A stretch of DNA of 64,000 nt, taken from assembly GCF_003573695.1 (NCBI RefSeq), contig NW_020621936.1:9486001-9550000 (forward strand). The letters run 5' to 3'. The position numbers and the translations under genes were made by a program. The notes beneath the pieces are model-generated. The model had not been told where the DNA came from and searched no databases. It worked only from the letters and a program-made list of their open reading frames with translations. Positions 44,640-55,902 of the stretch are shown here, one piece after another (within the stretch, counting starts at the first letter, position 1; each line of letters begins with the position of its first letter). Source of the stretch: Papaver somniferum (taxonomy: Eukaryota > Streptophyta > Magnoliopsida > Ranunculales > Papaveraceae).

Positions 44640-46387
44640 TCTCCTAGACATATACCTATCAGTGCGTCCCTGTCACCAGAAGAACGTCTACTATTGGCAT
44701 CTTTACTCAAAGAATACCATGATATTTTCGCTTGGACTTATGACGAGATGCCGGGGCTAGATGAAAAATTGATAATGCATCATCTTCATATAATTCTTGG
44801 ATCTAAACCAATGAAGCATCATCCAAGGCACTTCATACATGGAGTACAATAACAGATAAAAATTGAAGTACAGAAGCTGCTCACAGCCGGGTTTATCAAA
44901 CCTATCCAACATCCTACCTTGTTAGCGAATGTTGTACCAGTCAAGAAGAAAAATGGGCAAATCAGGTGTTGTGTAGATTTCCGAGATCTAAATAAGGGTT
45001 GCTCGAAAGATGATTTCCATTACCAAATATTGACATGTTGGTAGATTCCACTAGCGGCCATGCCATGTTCTCTTTTATGGACGGTTATAGCGGATATAAT
45101 CAAATAAAAATGTTCAAGGGAGATGCCAAAAAAACTGTGTTCCGCACTCCCATTGGGAATTTTTATTACACCGTCATGCCTTTTGGACTTAAGAACGCAG
45201 GAGCCACTTACCAAAGAGCAATGACGAAGATCTTTCACGACATGATGCATAAACAAATTGAAGATTATGTTGGCGATGTGGTTGTCAAATCAAAAACCAG
45301 AGCTTCCCACTTTGAAATTCTCCGACAGGTTTTTGAAGTATGCAGGAGGTACAATATTCAGATGAACCCCTTAAAATGCGCTTTCAGAGTCTCCTCCGGA
45401 AAGTTTTTAGGGTTCCAGGTGACAGAGGAAGGGATTAAAGTGGATCCCAGTAAAGTTCAAGCGATAGCCACTATGACCCCGTCGCAAAAGGCGAGAGAAC
45501 TTAAAAGTTTCATGGGGAAAGTTTCATACATTCGGCGATTCATTTCAGGCTTGGCGTAGTTCGTAGCTGCCTTTGTTCCTCTGCTTAAAAAAGATGCTCA
45601 ATTCAGATGGACTTCCTCCCAACAACACGCCTTCGAAAAGATTCAACAATTGTTACTCTAGCCTAACATCATGAAAGCTCTATTGCAGGGACGACCATTA
45701 CTTCTATACACTGCTTCGAGTGATACAACATTTGGTGCCTTGCTCGCTCAAGAGGATGATGATTGAACCGAGCACCCAATTTATTACATCAGTCATACAT
45801 TGAAAGAAGCAGAGCTGAGATATCCGAAGGTAGAAAAGGCATGTCTATCCCTTGTGTCCGCTATCAAAAATCTTAGACACTATTTGTTGGAAAACAAAGT
45901 CGCGCTTATTACCAAAACAGATCCCATAAGATTTTTATTGGCGAAACATTTTCTCTCTGAAAGAACGACCCGGTAGTTATTATAGATGTCCAAATTCGAT
46001 ATAGATTGTATTCATCCAAAAGCAATAAAAGGGCAAGCCGTAGCAGATATCCTAGCATCTTTTCCAGGACAGGATAGTACCTCATTACATGAAGACGTAC
46101 CCGGAAAATTCCTAAAGATCTCTTTAATAAAAGATGATGAATGGGTTCTCTACTTTGATGGGTCAGCCGCCCCTAACATTGGAATAGGAGGAGCTGGTAT
46201 GGTTTTGGTATCCCCGACTGGGGAGATATTTTCTCACTCATTCAATCTTGACTTTAAATGTACCAACAATTCGGTCGAATATGAAGCGTTTCTGATAGGG
46301 TTGTCATTATCCAAACAAGCTGGAGCTTCACGTCTCGAAGTTAGAGGTGATTCTAAATTATTGATAAACCAAATGAATGGGTTGTAA
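44640..46387 (+). pseudogene. Tat-like RT, degenerate RNase H and archaeal-type RNase H
   Basis: The RT reads through LTAGFIKPIQHPTLLANVVP, VDFRDLNKGC, a frameshift near 45018, MDGYSGYNQI, MPFGLKNAGATYQRAM and YVGDVVVKS (45262-45291), where YVDD is expected, then PLKCAF and FLGFQVTEEGI. A stop (TAG, 45557-45559) and others follow. The connection RNase H region (LLLYTASSDTTFGALLAQ, about 45700-45790) precedes a second RNase H with FDGSA, EYEAFLIGL and GDSKLL (46150-46360). Several stops and the altered active site make it non-functional. Two RNase H domains are typical of the Tat lineage. Confidence 0.88.
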
Positions 46388-46569
46388 TCGTTAAAGGAGA
46401 TTACGTTTGCGCCATATAGAGCCGAAGAACAAAAACTCCTATAACATTTTTTTAAAACAATCATGATTCATGTGGGGAGGACAGGTAACAGCCATGCTGA
46501 CTGCCTTGCTACCCAGGGGCGGACAGGTGTGTCTCCTTCTTCCTTAGTTTAAGGAACAAATGCAATTTT

Positions 46570-46963
46570 ACCTGTGGAAATCAAGATTCAGTCAGCTCGA
46601 ATTGATATGGTAAGCGGAGTTCAATGGGACACGATTGAAGACTCGCTTTCTCGAATAGCGGATTTGGATACAGTGTACTTCAGACATGCTAAGGCAGAAG
46701 ATCATCTTGATATTTACAAGAAACGACTTTCGCGCGCGTATAATAAAACACTAAGGCCAAGAATTTTCCAATTGGAGACTTAGTTTTGATGACAGCAAAA
46801 CACGTTCGGCAAAATCAGTCAGCTCCAAAGTTTCCCCTAACTGGGAAGGGCCATTTGTCATCTCGAAGGCTACAACTAGTGGGCATTACGATATAGTAGA
46901 CATGAATGGCAAGCAGGAAGGTCTGGAAATCAATGAAAAGTGGCTTAAGGCGTATTTTGTTTA
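46570..46963 (+). pseudogene. Tat-like integrase C-terminal remnant
   Basis: The frame LPVEIKIQSARI ... HLDIYKKRLSRAYNKTLRPR ... LVLMTAKHVRQNQSAPKF then, after a one-base shift near 46840, WEGPFVISKATTSGHYDIVD to LKAYFV and TAG at about 46963. The HHCC and DDE catalytic parts are missing because the RNase H region joins this tail within about 190 bp. Confidence 0.85.
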
Positions 46964-47106
46964 GAATTGAACATCTCTTTTCTTAAAAAAATGTAATTTC
47001 ACAAAAAAATTGCAATATCTCATGGAAGTTTTAAGTAATGTTATTTCAAATCAAAACTTATTTAACCTAAGGAATTGAGATCACTCGAAAGAAAAAGAGA
47101 AAACCT

Positions 47107-48404
47107 TTAGAGGAAACCTCTCAGCACTTTCTTTTCCCTGCGTGCCCATGTTCCAACCTTCTGCAAGTCGAAACTTTGTTGTCCAAATTCTCTTCCATGA
47201 GTCCGAGAGCCAATCCTTCCTCGACCATTGTTCTTCCAATACCAAGACAGGATATGAAAAATCGGGGAACTCTCGAAGAGATGCATATTCCTTTTAAATG
47301 GACTCAAACTCGGAGTGCAACCATCCTATGTTGAAGCGAACGCCTTCGCAAGAAGAAATCATCTTTTCTTATCTGGATATCGATTCTTTGGTAATCTCAT
47401 TGAAGGATTTTGAACGTATCTCCTCCACAGTAGACAAAAGTTCTTCCACGAACGTAAAAAGAAGGGATCTATGTTTTAAAACTTCAGTTGTAGCAACATG
47501 ACCAAATTTCTCTCATATTTCAGAATACAGTAAGGTATGACGACTAGGAACACTAAATCCACCTATAATTTCATAACCAGGGTAAATAGTTTCCATGCTT
47601 GGGATGAAGTGAAGACCAGCGGTCAAACCATCACCACACAACTCGGCGGGACCGGTCTTAAGTGAAGAATAAATTGGAGCTTCCATGTTGGCATCTAAGT
47701 ATTCCAAAGAACGAGGGTTACGCTCTATGATCTGACTCAAATTCATGGTGACGTTGAAACATTGGGGCATGTCAGGAGTCCAAACAAGACAAAGACTCCT
47801 TTATCAATTCAGATTATCACACAATGAGGAGCGAGGGAATGGAAAAATGAAGTCGAAAGCATATGCCTAGCTGGTTAACCTAACTAAATCAGAGTCAAGC
47901 TATTCCTTTTGGATTGTTTAGATATTTATATTTCTTTCCACAATTGGGGTCGAGGGTTCAAAGCCGAATACGTATGAAGAATGGATGACTATTTTTGAGC
48001 ACTTTAAATCCTGCTTCATTAATGAAAACTAAAACTCGAGCTCTAATAAAGCAAGTGCTCGTGCGCGAAATCACAAGACCAACTTGAAGTTTATCATAGC
48101 ATTCTTCCAGGATAGTTTGTCAAGGAAGAGTTCTGGTTCGCCTGCCCGGGGACTCTAGCATATGTTCAAGATCACTTGCCTGAGCATTATATGATTTTAC
48201 AGAAATATATTCTGTCAGAATATGAAGCAACAAAAAAAGTAATAATGAATTAAGAGTAGGAACGCATACCTGGTCAGAAGATTTGTGTTTTACAACTGAG
48301 TTAACAGTATTTGCGGGTTTCATCGAACTCTAACGAGAATAAGCGGAATCGCTGCTACTGTTAACATCACTGGAAATCATAACGTTGAGCGTGTTTGAAG
48401 CCAT
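47107..48404 (-). pseudogene. Antisense gene of the Tat-like element, decayed, apparently spliced
   Basis: On the minus strand an ATG at 48404-48402 opens MASNTLNVMISSDVN...; after one TAG the frame continues MKPANTVNSVV to KSSDQ. A GTATGC donor follows, then an intron and an acceptor ...GCTCAG, after which ASDLEHMLESPG continues to about 48120. Beyond a TGA the same frame reads QTILEECYDKLQVGLVISRTS to HPFFIRIRL (about 47965). Further blocks lie at 47770-47513 (MPQCFNVTMNLSQIIERN) and below, interrupted by single stops. The protein is unknown to me. Additional antisense ORFs between pol and the 3' LTR have been described for Tat-lineage elements such as Grande. Confidence 0.6.
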
Positions 48405-50160
48405 GATGGAAAGTAAGTTATAATCAAAAGAAGGAATAATATGAATGAAGTTTGCTTTACTATAAAAATAAGAAAACGAAAATTGCTCATGAAATTCAAC
48501 TACACATGCGTGTGTGTGTATATATATATATCAAAAGATATGGAATTCTAATGGAAAGAGAATTCGTGAGAGCAGGTAGACCGATTTCCAAACATTATGG
48601 CACGTCAAAGTATCTCTCTTTTTCAATTTGATTTCAAATGGGAAGCCTTGAAGCAAAAGGAAAAGGATTTGGAGCTAAAAGAGGAGATTAGAGGAATTTG
48701 GATCAAATAAGGAAACTGAGGGTTTTCTTTCTTCTAAAATTCCTCCAAACCGTGGACAAGACCTTTTCATGCGTGAGTATTCTCTCCTAGGCCAGTGGGA
48801 CGTGATTATTCTCTCGGAAGTTTTCCAGAGGGATCAAAGTCAAAGAGAATTAGGGCTTTGACGAAAATATCCCTAATTTCAAGAATTTGGTGAAAAGGGG
48901 ATTTATTTTAAAAAAGAAGGGACCGAGCCTCTCCCATTCTATTGGACGGTTATCTAAGACCCTCTAAATCCCTTTTAGCTCATTACTCTTCAATAAAAAC
49001 GAGCTCATAAGGGATCTTGACCAGAATACCCTTATACTGCAATTTTGAGTATTTTCAAAGAAAAAGGCCTTAATACAGCTAGATACCGACCAAGATCTCA
49101 TCTACTCATTCCAAAGGCCTCATACGCGTGAATACTGAGTTCTCCAAATGTTCGAAGAAGAACGAGATTGAAACGGAATTCAGGAAATGTCATAGAAAAT
49201 AAAGGGAGTTTAGCTCAAACAAGGAAGTTTGAGTTCAAAATTTCCAAAACCAAAACCAGACATGCGCCTCTCTCCCTCTCTCAAGATGTGACCGTGCCTA
49301 AGGAGTCTCACGAAGTATTTCATGTCAGAAAAATAATGCTCATATTATCTTTTGATGGAGATACCCTTGGTTTCAAAGATAGGTATTTTCTCTCGAAAAG
49401 GAGTGTCTGGTTAGTATAAGGAATTGAACGAGTTCTCGTCATGCACACCTTCCAAGACTCGTCAAGCCTATCCAGAGTGTCTGAAGGAGTCAGACGCAAA
49501 CAAGAGAAAAATTAGGATTTATGTGCAGTACAAGCCTCAATTCAGAATTTGTATGGGATAAGAAATCCGTAACTGCAAAATCAAGTGCCAATTTATTCTC
49601 ATGGGATTTTTTCCAACTTCCCGGACATCCAGGAAGCCGCTCAAATCCCTCTCTTCGCCAAATATTCGCTTGCAAAAACTCGGAAGCTCAAGGACGCATA
49701 AAGAAATAAAATTAGGGTTTTGTCCAAGTAAACCCTAATTTGTAAATCCCATTTGACCAAGATGGAAGTTTCCTCCGCAAGACTCTATTTCCATGACGCT
49801 TCCCAATGCGAAAGCCTAAAAGGATTCCAAGTCCAAGGTCAATTCCAAGCTCAGAGTTGCACATGAGGAATAAGTTAGGGTTTTGGTCAAAGAAACCCTA
49901 ATTCGCAAGTCTAGTATCTCAAAACGGAAATTTTACTTCATCAAGGCTCAATTGTAACGCTAGTAGTGTCTCCTAATAAAAAATTCCAGAAAGCTCCCAA
50001 GTCCAGAATTGATTCGGAATCCAGAATCAGAGCAAGCAAAGATTAAGCGTCAATTCAGGGACTCTGCAAGAAAGACTGTAAATTCGTGCCTGAACGATTC
50101 ATAACCATCTATATACTCATCATAGAACAATCAAGGTTCTACTCTGAGTAGGGGACTTAA
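48405..50160. other. Tat-like 3' non-coding region up to the PPT
   Basis: It holds a TG/TA microsatellite at 48508-48530 and several diverged repeats of a module containing TTAGGGTTTT.GTCAA..AAACCCTAATT (about 48855, 49715 and 49880), which suggests an old tandem array with a period of a few hundred bp. It ends in GAGTAGGGGACTTAA (50146-50160), the likely polypurine tract. Short ORFs such as 49168-49419 are not credited. Confidence 0.5.
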
Positions 50161-51146
50161 TGTAGATGGTGGAATTTGGATAAGGGGCAAAAGTGTCGAT
50201 TCAAGACCGTAGACAAAATTCAACTCTCACAGGAGAGATTAAGCCCTTTGCCCTCAAGACACTCTTAGCCACGATTTCTAGTATACGTCCCGCGAGACAC
50301 TACTGGTCGTGATGCCGTGACTCATAGCGTACATCCTTGACGAGATACTGCTGGTCACGTAGGTTCTGTAGAACGTAAAAACATCCCCGACGGACTTATG
50401 AACCAGAAGAGCCACAATTCCAGCATGTCTTTGCGAGACGCAGCTGATTGTGATGCCATGATTCCTAGTATACATCCTCGACGAGATACTGCTGGTAATG
50501 TAGGCTCCATAGATGCGTAAAGCCGTCCCCGGTGGACTTATGACCCAGAACGGACATATGCATATCTCTTGTAAGCACGACTCACTCTATTTGAGATCAA
50601 GGAATGATTCCTAGTACATCTGGTAGGCTAAGAAAATATACCTACAATTGTATTAAACTGCAAGTGCACAGTTTCTACTACGTAGGACAGGGAAAATACA
50701 GGTCGACCCACAGGGACTAGGTCGGTGTAAAGTTGAATTTTTAAGTTTAACCAATGCTAATTCAGATCAAGAGGTTGTTGTCGATACGATGAAACAGTTG
50801 ATATTAAGTACAAACTAGAATGCAAAAAGTAAATGAAATAGAGGATTTCAAACACACAAGTGGAAAGTACTAGGGCACTTGAATCCAGTACTTAACCTAG
50901 ATTAGATAGTTTAGCTAACAGTGTTGTCCCTTTAATCGGCGGTAGAGATACAAGTCTCAGTTCTTCCGATAATGTAAGGATTCTTAAGTAGATGGTCTAA
51001 TGTCAACTAAAGGATTAATCCCTAAAATTAGATGTCTTTTTATAGCACAACTAATCAAGATTAATCATATCAAATGAAGCATGAGTTGGATCAACAACAT
51101 ATAAATATCCTAGCAACTACAGATACAAGACGTTTGAAGTGAAAAT

Positions 51147-51149
<3 letters not shown>

Positions 51150-51181
<32 letters not shown>
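51150..51181. repeat. (TA)n microsatellite at the Helitron 5' side
   Basis: About 16 TA units. The flanking TA-rich sequence resumes after the Helitron 3' end (53294 on), so the Helitron probably inserted into a TA-rich target. Confidence 0.85.
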
Positions 51182-51183
<2 letters not shown>

Positions 51184-51489
51184 GAAAAACGTTGCTTTTG
51201 TTTCGGGATAGATCCACCGTCCAAAAGAAGTGGGACAAATCCGAACGTCCATTAATTAAATAAGCTGAGATTTTATTATTTTGGACGTTACAGATTATGC
51301 CGCGGCCCGATCAACGCTGACTAACCTAACCACTTGACGTAATTAATAAAAAATTGCCTTATTGCGGTGACTACGTTTCCTGATCTAACTTAATGTAAGT
51401 CTTCAGTTCAGCTTAATATTCTTATCTGTTGGGAAGGTTTTCTTGGACGTTGATACCTCTAGCTTCTAAAACGTAGCATAACCATAGGT

Positions 51490-51790
51490 TTGTGTTCGCA
51501 GCCTACAACAGAAACGAGACTTTCGGAGGTACGTCTTTTGGCCAATAAAGAGAGGTGTCTTGAATTTGAATGTCAATCGACTGTCCATTAAGCATTAAAT
51601 CATAGCACGGTTTCACCTTGAAGTCACCAGTACATCACCAGTGTTTAAGAAGTTTCCCTGCACAACATACAACTGGTTACGAGCAACAATATCAGTGGAG
51701 GATAAAATACCATGCCACTCTAAGTCTAAGCCTCGGTCACCATTCTTAACAAGCTGATTAACAATTTCCATCGCAGTCGTGACTCCATTT
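51490..51790 (-). pseudogene. Unidentified gene fragment carried by the Helitron
   Basis: On the minus strand one frame reads AMEIVNQLVKNGDRGLDLEW and HGILSSTDIVARNQLYVVQG. After a frame shift another reads FKVKPCYDLMLNGQSIDIQI and QDTSLYWPKDVPPKVSFLL before a stop. The composition is protein-like, but I do not recognise the family. It is either captured host sequence or an old transposon domain. Confidence 0.4.
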
Positions 51791-51829
51791 AACCATAAAA
51801 AAATATAGAATTATTATTCACCGTATGCC

Positions 51830-52140
51830 TGTTGTGTTGTTGTAGAATTGATTGGTTGCGACTTCTAAAACCTTTCCACATTCCTCTCCCTTGCGTCATA
51901 TTAGTCAATCCAGGTGACAACTCCATCGATCTAGCCCCAGACTTCCCCGCCTCACTATCTTGCACCATAAAGCATGTTCCCCTTTACCGTTTGATTCCCA
52001 AAGCCACTTAGCCATTAAGAATAACTCTCAAGTCACCAATGCTAAACCACCTTTCCTTATTGACATTTTTCTTTAAGATTTATTCTCATATGTTCAGCTA
52101 ACATTCCCATCACTAATCTCGGCATTTTTACCGTTTTAAA
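51830..52140 (-). pseudogene. LINE RT C-terminal remnant
   Basis: Minus-strand pieces include LVMGMLAEHMRINLKKNVNK, ERWFSIGDLRVILNG, MAKWLWESNGKGEHALWCKI and RGMWKGFRSRN. These resemble the part of LINE ORF2 between RT and the zinc-binding domain. It is frameshifted and without open continuity. Confidence 0.5.
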
Positions 52141-53293
52141 TGATAAAAGAGAATATCAATAACAAGAAAACCAAAATGCAACAAAAGGTCCAATCATTAG
52201 TAGTTTAACAATGAAGAGACGAATCTATTTGAAATGAGTATACACTTTATTTATTTTGAAGCATAAATGAGTATATGATGATGTACAAACTTTAACATAT
52301 AGTCAGCCTCACAGAAAGAAATCAAAAATCATTGCAACGGCTAGCATAGAAACATAGTATCAATCTGATTCAAAGAAAAGTAAAAAAGAGTTGTAATAGA
52401 ATTCTATTTTATAACTACAAACTTTCATGTCGTTCTTAAAAAAAAAACGAACTCTAGACAATGCACACTGCTGTTTTTGAAAATGTGAAATCATAAAAAA
52501 TCATTGAGGAATACGAACCCGCGGATGAAATTATGAATTTAAGTCAATGGTACTATGGCGATAATGGATCAGTCTGACCCGAGTAACTAAATGCCAGGGT
52601 CGTTCCCATTACGATGCTACAACAACTAAAGTGATACTATAACGCGGCTAACCAAACATCGATCGGCGCCATAGGCCTCGGGCCCTCGGCTAAAAAAGAA
52701 CAGAAGTGTGTGTATAATAAAAGTTTCAAATAGAAACGATAAGTGATAAAACGACCAATAACATAAGAAAATCCTAAAAGCGTAGTCTTTTAGTTTTATT
52801 AAACCCTAACTAGCAAATTGATCGAAATTACTAATGTATACTGCTAATCTTAAAATATAGATTCCCGTCTCAATGATGTCATGTCGATTTTGAACATAAA
52901 TTAAAAGAAAAAAAAGAGAAACATATTCTAATCGATGAACTTATGGAAGAGAGTGTCGAGGGATACAAAGTCAAGAGCGGGAATATCGAAATCAATTCGT
53001 GTAAACCGTAAAGTAACAAAATTTATCCGGTTAGGTTTTACTTATACAAAGTTGGATACTAAATTATGAGGCCAAAGATAAGGGTTTCTCCCGGGTTAAT
53101 TAATATATACACGATTTTTTTTTGCGCGGGGGGGGGGGGGCTATCATCCGGGACCCTAGGCGGTTGCCTATGTTTCCTAAACATTTGGTATGGTCCTGCT
53201 CAAATATTGTGGAAAGATACATACTAATAGACGAAACACCAAATAAAATTTGGAAGAGGTTGAGCCCCGGCCGTAGGCCGGGGTGATACCTAG

Positions 53294-54715
53294 TATATAT
53301 ATATGTTGGTAAACAAGTATTAAACCATTCTATATGCAGTAATATTCAAACAAAACAACATATTTTTCTAAAATAATCTAATCAGGGTAAGCCCTTCATC
53401 TTAACCCTAGCTGCAGAATTTAGCACATAACTAAAGCAGGGGATAAATGAGATTCTATTATAATTAAACCCATTGAAGCAACTGAACCAAAATGATTTAT
53501 CCCTGATTTCTTAAGAACACTTAGAACAAGAGAGAGCTAATTAAAGTGTTTTTCAGACCCCTCCTCATCGCTCACTGCATACCTCAATTACATATCAATG
53601 ACCATTTTTTATACAGTTTCTACCCTCCATTATCCATCCCCCTAATCAACAACAGAAACAATATTAAATTTTGGGGGTTCTCGGAACTTACCACTGATAT
53701 ACTCTTCCTTGTCATTTGTAGTCATTACACTGCCTTCACCAATTGCTGATGTTGTCGGATATTGAAAGAAAAACAGCTCAGACCTAATTTGACGCGCTTG
53801 CCGCCGTTGTTGGAGTTGCATAGAGATAAAATTCAGACTTGTTGCTGCTATCGGTGATGCAAACTCATATTCAGATGAAATGATAAGGTCTGCTGCTTGT
53901 ATTCCCCACTGCCACCTTACAACGCCGCCTGACTTTGTTGGAGTTGCGAAGAGATGTAAATCAGACTATTCACTTGTCAATTCTGTCGCCTTGTATTCTT
54001 GCACAATTCATAGCCTAGGGTTAGGTTGAAATGGGTATAATACAAATTGGTTAACTGGTTGATTAGGGAAAGATGGAAATAGGGCATCAGGGAGGTGGTG
54101 TCGGGTGTGAGAGAGATTTGACATGCCAAGCAAAAAGGGGGAGAAAGAAAAGATTGATGGAGTGAAAATCTGGGAGAGAAAGACATAAAGAAGAGAACTT
54201 GTTTCTCGTGAAGGAAGAGAGATTTGGGAAAGGCAGTAGACTAACATGTTAAGCATGAAAACTCTATTTTGGTATATGAGAATGAAACTTGGACCTTGGC
54301 TTCCTTTCTTTAACTCTCAATATGGGTATCGCTTGAATTTCGTCTCACTACTTCATTTCGTGATCAGAGATTTCTTATTCTTGAACTTCTTGTTCACTAC
54401 TAGATCCATTAAACTTCATAAATCTGCACGCACCCGGAATGCCTTCTCCATTACATCTGCTTAAAGCCGACTTGACATCTAGCTCGACAAGGCATAGCAG
54501 CTTCAGATCCACTTTGTGCAGGTCCCATGTTTACTCCATTGTTTCATCCCCTAGCATTACAAAACAAGAAATCAGGGACAATTACCACAGATTTTACTCG
54601 CAAACAAACAAGTTACAAAATACATGAATTGGCACAAATATAAGAAATTAGTGCAACAAGATACCGTAAACACCTACAAAATGATAAGAATACATACAAC
54701 ATTAGGTGCCTTTCA
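53294..54715 (-). other. Continuation of the minus-strand solo LTR
   Basis: AT-rich non-coding sequence with short ORFs that I do not credit. A partly repeated block, TTGTTGGAGTTGC(A/G)(T/A)AGAGAT, occurs near 53805 and 53935. Confidence 0.5.
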
Positions 54716-55902
54716 ACATCATCACGAGATACATTGTCCATATCTGCTCTAGGCTCTGACTCGACTTACTGAGGTTTCCGAATAACTCCTAGGACATCCC
54801 CGCGAGATACGCTGGTTATTCTGCCTCCGGTACCTTTCGACAGACTCCTAGAACATCCTTTCGAGATTCACTGGTCTTGTTGGCCCATCATATGGACACA
54901 CAGTTGATTCCTAACACATCTATGCAAGATACGCTGGTCAAAGAAAAGTGAGCCAAAGTATTGCAGAGACATTAATTGGGCGTACAAAGGCTTTTCTCTC
55001 TCTCTTCGGAACTAGTCCCAGTTAACCACAGAGAGATTCAGATCCGTTAAGAAAATCTTCGGAGAGATTCAAATCTGTATGCAAAATCTCGGACAGATTC
55101 AAATCTCTCTGCAAAATCTTAGAGAGATTCAAATCTCTCTGCAAAATCTTAGAGAGATTCAAATCTCTCGGGAAATCTCATACAAGGCTGAATATTCCTC
55201 ATGGTAGGCACGAGCCTCATGTAGGAATCGAATCTCCTTTTTCAGACTCTCCACACGAATTCTGAGGCATCCCATGCCTTTTCACGTGAATCATCCTAGT
55301 TATTCTTATAAATCGGAGAATATCTCTCTATCTTATCCAACTCAGCTAAAGAGAATATTTCTCTCTCTCAACACATCATCACAAAGGCTGACTCAGCTTC
55401 AAACAAATAGGGGGATAACAATTATGGTTTTGGTTTGGCGGTCTATGGCACGTGTGAGAAATATATGGATTATTTATCACCGCAGAAGAGAGTAAAGGCG
55501 GTGGAATAATTAATGAGATAAACTCAACCTTGTTTATCTCTATCTATTCCTGAAGAGACGGGAGAATTGCTCCGCACTGTACGGAAAGCAACCCTTATCT
55601 TCACCGATCTGAGATTAGTGAATTCAACTATAAATAGGTCATCTATTTCTCCAAGCTACAATCATCTTTCTCATAACCTCTCAGGGTAATTCTTCTTCAA
55701 ACCCTAGAATTCTCTGATCTCTCTCTTCATTTGCTTCCCTCCCTAAGACAAGCCCTAAATATCTTCCATGTGACTGAACCAGCCTTTGAACGGCCACTGT
55801 GTGTGGTTTAGGCGAATAATGTTCGTGCTCAACCTCCCGTAACTCACTTTCAGAAACCCTAGAATCCCACTTCTAACCTTTCTCAGATTTTAGGTAACTA
55901 CA

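Larger units (their letters stand above)
51182..53293 (+). mobile_element. Non-autonomous Helitron with gene-fragment cargo
   Basis: The 3' end is clear: an 8-bp stem, 3-nt loop hairpin (CCCCGGCCGTAGGCCGGGG, 53265-53283), ten bases later CTAG (53290-53293), followed by T. This is the Helitron 3' signature. The 5' end is not exact because it abuts the TA repeat. No Rep/helicase is seen. Minus-strand protein-like segments lie at about 51490-51790 (unidentified) and 51830-52130 (LINE RT remnant). A run of 12 G's is at about 53129-53140. Confidence 0.75.
50621..54715 (-). mobile_element. Solo LTR, minus strand, inserted in the Tat-like 3' LTR (contains a Helitron)
   Basis: It is flanked by ACATC at 50616-50620 and 54716-54720, a perfect 5-bp duplication. 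On the minus strand it runs TGAAAGGCACCTAATG...TTAGCCTACCA, giving TG...CA ends. Near its 3' end (50640-50740) is a block with CCCTGTGGGTCGACCTGTA and GTGCACTTGCAGTTTA that parallels the end block of the E2 LTR. No second LTR or internal genes are present. Without the Helitron it would be about 2 kb. Confidence 0.75.
43144..55902 (+). mobile_element. Tat/Ogre-like Ty3-gypsy element, deleted, with nested insertions
   Basis: The 5' LTR (43144-44362) lacks its first ~415 bp. A primer site starts at 44366 (TGGCGACCACAATAGG). RT, two RNase H regions and the integrase C-terminus span about 44640-46963. A long region with an antisense gene remnant follows, then the 3' LTR from 50161 to 55902, itself split by an insertion. 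The dual RNase H, TGGCGAC-type primer site and antisense ORF fit the Tat lineage. Gag, protease and most of integrase are absent. Confidence 0.85.
50161..55902 (+). repeat. Tat-like 3' LTR, interrupted by a solo LTR
   Basis: It starts TGTAGATGGTGG after the polypurine tract and ends GGTAACTACA. The LTR proper is 50161-50620 plus 54721-55902 (about 1640 bp). Before the break it has more degenerate copies of the ACATCC..CGACGAGATACTGCTGGT motif. The 30-bp array at about 55020-55170 has five units. Confidence 0.87.
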
